11,500 nt of DNA from Bolinopsis microptera (Eukaryota > Ctenophora > Tentaculata > Lobata > Bolinopsidae). The notes under the pieces are model-generated. The model did no database searches, was not told the origin of the DNA, and was given only the letters and a program-made list of their open reading frames with translations. Numbering within the stretch: position 1 is the stretch's first letter; each line of letters starts with the position of its first letter. The DNA lies in the NCBI RefSeq assembly GCF_026151205.1, contig NC_087081.1, forward strand, positions 14,420,840 to 14,432,339, read 5' to 3'. Below are positions 8,305 through 11,500 of the stretch, piece by piece. The translations under genes and the position numbers were made by a program.

Positions 8305-8667
8305 ATTATTTGATGCGCGGCGCAGCCCAGTAGTGCATCGCGCTACAAGTAATTGTTCTACTTTATTGTATCCCAGAGTGGTATTTGACGCACATTACTG
8401 GGCGGCGCTCAGCCTGTCATTCCGCCGAATCTCTATTATGAACATAATAGCCTGAGGTCCCCAGGTAAGACGCACGTTATAATTGTTTATATTAGGCGTG
8501 CAGAATTTTAACAAGAATTTCAACAAAAATTTTGCCGCGGTTAAACCACGCACGATCAATTTTTCTAATTGCCAAACACCACTCTGGGATATACAATAAA
8601 GTAGAACAATTACTTGTAGAGCGATGCACTATATACTAGACTGGACTGCGCCGCGCATCAAATAATT
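8305..8667. repeat. Inverted repeat, arms 8305-8387 and 8573-8667
   Basis: Arm 1 runs ATTATTTGATGCGCGGCGCA to GAGTGGTATTTG. The reverse complement of arm 2 matches it along its length, apart from short insertions (about 8 bp near the AGTC text, 2 bp near TGTAT). A piece of the same text, TACGTGGTTGCGAGAAG followed by AATTATTTGA, also occurs at 7895-7921 and, inverted, at 8660-8688. The spacer is about 185 bp. Confidence 0.85.
8394..8465 (+). repeat. Direct repeat with copy at 9273-9348, carrying boundary motif copy 2
   Basis: TTACTGGGCGGCGCTCAGCC, GTCATTCCGCCGAATCT and AACATAATAGCCTG are shared in order with 9273-9348. The block ends with CCTGAGGTCCCCAGG then TAAG at 8451-8469, the second copy of the boundary motif and the best match of the three to a splice donor (CAG then GTAAGA). 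Confidence 0.85.
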
Positions 8668-8723
8668 CTTCTCGCAACCACGTAGATCGCAGCAAAATGC
8701 ACTATTGGGCCTTGCCAAACTGG

Positions 8724-8792
8724 CTTTTACTAATTCGCTGATTTGCTCGCCCAAAAATTTCCGCTCTTACTAAATCGTTCGCCCAAATTTTA
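8724..8792 (-). repeat. Two tandem copies of a GGGCGAGCGAWTTAGTAAGAGC word
   Basis: On the minus strand TTGGGCGA, then AATTAGTAA or TTTAGTAAG, appears twice in about 65 bp. The same word stands on the plus strand at 7849-7873 and 9121-9146. One copy has a small internal duplication. Each copy abuts an AAATTTTT run. Confidence 0.75.
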
Positions 8793-8840
8793 AGAAAATT
8801 CTTGTGAAAAGGCCCTAGCTCTGGGTATGAAAGTGATCTG

Positions 8841-8947
8841 AATCGGTGTATTTTTAGACGCTGATTCCGAATCACCCCCCATGACGTAGTTAGGGTTAAA
8901 ATGCTTCCCTGGAGAGTTATGGGCAAAAAACCGTTTTGGTCACGTGA
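8841..8947 (+). repeat. Direct repeat with copy at 7997-8107, copy 2
   Basis: See the first copy for the shared words. This copy also ends in TCACGTGA (8940-8947) and is followed within 20 bp by the GAATTCG that opens telomere-like block B. Confidence 0.85.
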
Positions 8948-8963
8948 CAGGCTAGTAAAATAC

Positions 8964-9062
8964 GAATTCGATTGTTTAGGGCTCGGGTTAGGGTTAGGGT
9001 TGTAGTAAGGGTTATGGTTAGCTTCGGGGTTACGGTATTAGGATTAGGGTTGGGATAAGGGT
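8964..9062 (+). repeat. Telomere-like block, copy B
   Basis: It starts with the same GAATTCGATTGTTTAGGGCT as copy A and shares AGCTTCGGGGTTA and TTAGGGTTGGGAT. It has one extra TTAGGG. It lacks the 171-bp MITE-like insertion found in copy A and so shows the pre-insertion sequence. Confidence 0.85.
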
Positions 9063-9093
9063 TTATGTAAAACCGTTTTGTACGGCTGCAAAA

Positions 9094-9176
9094 CCATAAA
9101 AATCAAAGTCACGTGAAATTTTTGGGCGAGCGAATTAGTAAGAGCCAAAAATTTCATGTGACTTTGGTTTTTATTG
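9094..9176. repeat. Inner hairpin, 30-nt arms with a 23-nt spacer
   Basis: CCATAAAAATCAAAGTCACG continuing to AAATTTTT at 9123 is inverted at 9147-9176 with only a few mismatches. One difference is CACGTG against CACATG, a CpG transition. The loop is the GGGCGAGCGAATTAGTAAG word found elsewhere in the mosaic. Confidence 0.85.
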
Positions 9177-9194
9177 TCATACGTTGTATGACCC

Positions 9195-9214
9195 GCCGCG
9201 CACAGGTGCGCGGC
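9195..9214. repeat. Perfect 9-bp GC-rich stem
   Basis: GCCGCGCAC and GTGCGCGGC are exact inverted copies around a two-base centre. Two smaller hairpins flank it: TCATAC/GTATGA at 9178-9192 and GTAGA/TCTAC near 9227-9239. The counterpart in copy A (7779-7798) has lost some pairs. Confidence 0.8.
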
Positions 9215-9473
9215 TCCCCTGTATCGTAGAAACTCTACAGGGGTATAGTGAAACGACGATGGGGGACGGGGGTTACTGGGCGGCGCTCAGCCTGTCATTC
9301 CGCCGAATCTTTATTCTTTATGAAACATAATAGCCTGGGGTCCCCAGGTAACGATGGGGGTCACGACGTGATACAAGGTTTTTATAGTTTTGCAGCCGTG
9401 CAAAACGGTTTTACATAAACCCTAATCCCAACCCTAACAACCAGTAACCATCTTACTATATATAAAGCGAGAC

Positions 9474-9492
9474 GATATATATATATATATAT
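9474..9492. repeat. AT dinucleotide microsatellite
   Basis: About nine AT units between the mosaic block and the 11-bp minisatellite. Confidence 0.9.
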
Positions 9493-9521
9493 GGCAACTT
9501 GTACGAACACCGATGGGACAG

Positions 9522-9960
9522 TAAGACAACATTAAGACAACATTAAGACAACAATAAGACAACATTAAGACAACATTAAGACAACAATAAGACAACGTTA
9601 ACGCAACAAACACCAATAAGACAACAAACGATAAGACAACATTAAGACAACATTAAGGCAACATTAAGGCAACATTAAGGCAACATTAAAGCAAACATTA
9701 AGACAACATTAAGGCAACATTAAGACAACATTAAGGCAACAATAAGACAACAATAAGACAACAATAAGACAAGATTAAGACAACAAACACCGATAAGACA
9801 ACAAAATAGGATAAAATATTAAGACAACATTAAGACAACATTAAGACAACATTAAGACAACAAACTCAATTAAGACAACATTAAGACAACATTAAAACAA
9901 CAAACTCATTTAAGACAACATTAAGACAACAAACTCGTTTAAGACTACATTAATGCAACA
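9522..9960 (+). repeat. 11-bp minisatellite, TAAGACAACAT
   Basis: About 440 bp of TAAGACAACAT and the shorter TAAGACAACAA, with TAAGGCAACAT variants clustered in the middle. A longer unit of about 18 bp, TAAGACAACAAACWC plus three bases, recurs and becomes frequent at the right end. The G-free strand is plus apart from the single G of each unit. Minus-strand frames through it give only Cys-Leu-Asn-Val repeats and are not genes. Confidence 0.95.
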
Positions 9961-10173
9961 AAATGTTTAGAATATGTAATATACGGCCGTGATTTCATTG
10001 CCGCAGTACACAGATTTTTGAAATTATCTGTTAAGATACTTTGGACTGCTAGTTAAAAGTCGGAAATTTAAATTGATGCTTAATTGATTTAAATGAAATA
10101 ACTGGTTTACAATATAATGATGATAAATTGATACTAAAATAACTGGTTTACAATATAGAATAAAACAAATATC
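9961..10173. other. 3' flank of the zinc-knuckle gene, with a 21-bp direct repeat
   Basis: AAATAACTGGTTTACAATAT occurs exactly at 10096-10115 and 10137-10156, 41 bp apart. No AATAAA or ATTAAA poly-A signal was found on the minus strand between the stop at 10174 and 9961, so the mRNA 3' end is not placed. Confidence 0.7.
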
Positions 10174-11190
10174 TTAATAACGAGTTTTAGGCTTTAGGGC
10201 GTTTCCTTGAGCATAAAGGCGTGTTAGGTCTCTATGTTTTCTGTTGCAGATATCTTTTGCCGCTGGGTATACGGTTTGGAGCGTTACTTTACGTAGCTGC
10301 AGGAACGAGCTCTCAAGGGATTGTCTGTCCACGAGTGCTGCTTCTGCAATGCACCTTTTTCTGTAGAAGTGCGATCGACAAATGCCTCTTTCTTCTAGGA
10401 CTGCTGAAAGAGATTTCCCGTTGATGGTCAAGTTGAGTATTGTCCTGTATTCAACCAAAGCTCCGTCAATGCTGATGTTCCTCACTCGTGTCCGACGAGC
10501 TGCTGGAGGAGGTGGTGTATTTGGGGCTGCGGGAGGAGGGGTCGCCGGAGCTGCAGGAGGAGGGGTCACTGGAGCTGCTGGAGGAGGGGTCACTGGAGCT
10601 GCTGGAGGAGGGGTCGCTGGAGCTGCTGGAGGAGGGGTCGCTGGAGCTGCTGGAGGGGTCGCCGGAGCTGCGGGAGGAGGGGTCGCCGGAGCTGCGGGAG
10701 GAGGGGTCGCCGGAGCTGCTGGAGCTGCTGGAGGAGGGGTTGCTGGAGCTGCTGGAGGAGGGGTTGCTGGAGCTGCTGGAGGAGGGGTTGCTGGAGCTGC
10801 TGGAGCTGCAGGAGGTGGCGGGGAAGCAGGATTGGATGCAGTTGAGGAAGTGGATGGAGCAGAAGACAGTCTAGGAGCTGGGGGAGGAATGCCAGGGAGG
10901 TTGAGTCGAGGTCGACGTGAAAGAGAGGTAGTAGGTCTAGAAGGGCGAGATGTTGAGGATGCATGAGCAAGGCAAGGGTCGATAGTAAGGATAATCTGAT
11001 GGGTAAGAGGTTCATCAGAGTAGCCACTTCTGGCAACAAGGACGCAACTGGAGCATTTGAGTGAAGGAAGAGAAGGAGCGATGTAACTTGTCCTAGGACA
11101 GGAGGTCGCGACGTGTCCAGTAGAAGCACAATGGGCACACTTCGGTGCAGGAGTAGGTCGGCTGTAACGGGTTCCTCGTCTAGTAACCAT
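10174..11190 (-). CDS. CCHC zinc-knuckle protein with Pro/Ala octapeptide repeats and a helix-turn-helix-like C-terminus
   Basis: The frame has 338 residues from the ATG at 11188-11190, with G at -3 and +4. A basic N-terminus leads to a C-X2-C-X4-H-X4-C knuckle (C18, C21, H26, C31), which binds nucleic acid in Gag-like proteins, and a further Cys pair (C46, C49). Residues 80-120 are Ser/Thr/Pro-rich. Residues 124-230 are repeats of ATPPPAAP. Residues 240-320 form a compact domain with an ERGICRSHFYRKRCIAEAAL stretch, which looks like a recognition-helix unit, followed by a helical tail. I do not recognise the family by name. It could be a host nucleic-acid-binding protein or the ORF1-like protein of an unseen element. 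The codons and GC content differ clearly from the AT-rich flanks. Confidence 0.72.
   Translation of the reverse strand: MVTRRGTRYSRPTPAPKCAHCASTGHVATSCPRTSYIAPSLPSLKCSSCVLVARSGYSDEPLTHQIILTIDPCLAHASSTSRPSRPTTSLSRRPRLNLPGIPPPAPRLSSAPSTSSTASNPASPPPPAAPAAPATPPPAAPATPPPAAPATPPPAAPAAPATPPPAAPATPPPAAPATPPAAPATPPPAAPATPPPAAPVTPPPAAPVTPPPAAPATPPPAAPNTPPPPAARRTRVRNISIDGALVEYRTILNLTINGKSLSAVLEERGICRSHFYRKRCIAEAALVDRQSLESSFLQLRKVTLQTVYPAAKDICNRKHRDLTRLYAQGNALKPKTRY
10501..10821 (-). repeat. 24-bp coding minisatellite (ATPPPAAP repeat)
   Basis: About twelve TPP-containing units; most are 24 bp. One unit is short by a single codon, and two places carry an extra AAP. All length changes are multiples of three, and the domains on both sides stay in frame, so the repeat has been under reading-frame constraint. 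Other long frames over this stretch are shadows of the repeat. Confidence 0.92.
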
Positions 11191-11237
11191 AGCAGTTGTA
11201 CAAAAGTCAGATGGATGTGATTAGTAAACGATTCAGA

Positions 11238-11274
11238 TAACTGATATCGACTGTGAGTTCCATTCGTTTATATA
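11238..11274 (-). promoter_or_regulatory. Core promoter: TATA box and initiator for the zinc-knuckle gene
   Basis: On the minus strand TATATAAA lies at 11267-11274, and TCAGTTA at 11238-11244. The A of TCAGT is 32 bp from the first T of the TATA box, a standard spacing. A start there gives a 5' UTR of about 50 nt before the ATG. Both elements are common words in AT-rich DNA; the spacing and position are what support the call. Confidence 0.55.
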
Positions 11275-11291
11275 CTATATAACTACTGTTA

Positions 11292-11439
11292 TGTCACATC
11301 TTGTTAGCGAGATCACTTCTCCTGGATCGCGTCATCACCATGGCTCACGTGACTTTAAATGACATCTGGCTCACTCAACTTTTTACGATGCATCACATGT
11401 CAAATCACCTCAGATAATAATGTAACATCTTGTTAGCGA
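11292..11439. promoter_or_regulatory. Upstream region with a duplicated 19-bp motif and an E-box
   Basis: TGTCACATCTTGTTAGCGA at 11292-11310 and TGTAACATCTTGTTAGCGA at 11421-11439 differ at one base and are 129 bp apart, both upstream of the TATA box. Between them TCACGTGA (11345-11352) is a palindromic E-box of the kind bound by Myc/USF-type bHLH factors. These are plausible regulatory sites, without proof. Confidence 0.45.
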
Positions 11440-11500
11440 TTCTCAGATCGCAGCTTGTAATTGTACAGTTCACGTCATGACCAGATCGTGTGGTATTAAT

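Larger units (their letters stand above)
9045..9436. repeat. Large foldback: inverted arms 9045-9102 and 9379-9436
   Basis: The arms are about 58 bp each and nearly identical when one is reversed, sharing TTAGGGTTGGGAT, GGGTTTATGTAAAACCG and GGCTGCAAAAC. They enclose about 275 bp that contain a second inverted pair (9094-9123 and 9147-9176), a GC-rich hairpin, and boundary motif copy 3 at 9334-9348, here a perfect palindrome CCTGGGG-T-CCCCAGG. This is the fullest copy of the mosaic unit. Confidence 0.88.

Noticed and set aside
8270-8455. 61-codon plus-strand frame
   Set aside because: It coincides with an inverted-repeat arm and a direct repeat; its text resembles no protein family.
10382-10966. 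Gly/Ala/Val-rich and Leu/Glu-rich frames opposite or shifted to the zinc-knuckle gene
   Set aside because: They are shadows of the 24-bp minisatellite; only the minus-strand frame that starts at 11190 has ordered domains on both sides.
11340-11417. 25-codon plus-strand frame with a strong start context (CACCATGG)
   Set aside because: It is too short to support, has no known motif, and lies in the upstream region of a gene on the other strand.

Overview
The window reads as nuclear DNA of an animal. It carries a long non-LTR retrotransposon (LINE) of the L1/Tx1 type, runs of the metazoan telomere word TTAGGG, several satellites and no bacterial-style operons. The exact animal cannot be fixed from the sequence. 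The AT-rich background, the stand-alone HIRAN-like protein and the dense palindromic repeats would fit an early-branching invertebrate such as a sponge or cnidarian, but that is a guess.

Layout. From 1 to about 3910, on the minus strand, lies most of one LINE. Its ORF2 (71-3855) has an endonuclease, a reverse transcriptase and a C-terminal zinc knuckle, in the expected order. The reading frame is broken by three apparent frameshifts (two in homopolymer runs) and one nonsense codon. No ORF1 was recognised upstream, and the 3' end lies off the left edge. From 3911 to about 5220 is AT-rich DNA with no recognised gene. Between 5220 and 6050 come a small foldback repeat, a 42-codon minus-strand fragment that resembles the C-terminus of a pogo/Tigger-type transposase, and a plus-strand reading frame for a HIRAN-like domain (5744-6049).

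From 6060 to 9960 the window is almost entirely repeats: a field of scattered AAGCGATTATAA words on both strands (6063-6907), a TCTCCG hexanucleotide array (6978-7390), a mosaic of shared blocks in direct and inverted orientation with degenerate TTAGGG tracts (7397-9440), a 171-bp MITE-like insertion with its own 10-bp tandem array (7494-7664), an AT microsatellite, and an 11-bp minisatellite (9522-9960). A 15-bp near-palindrome, CCTGGGGTCCCCAGG, followed by TAA, recurs three times. It directly precedes the hexanucleotide array and also occurs inside two of the mosaic blocks. The whole resembles subtelomeric or otherwise repeat-rich chromatin.

At the right (10174-11190, minus strand) is the best-preserved gene: a single-exon frame of 338 residues with a CCHC zinc knuckle, a Pro/Ala octapeptide repeat and a helix-turn-helix-like C-terminal domain. 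It has a TATA box and an initiator-like sequence at good spacing, with a repeated 19-bp motif and an E-box further upstream. No functional link between the genes is visible; most of the window is mobile or repetitive DNA.
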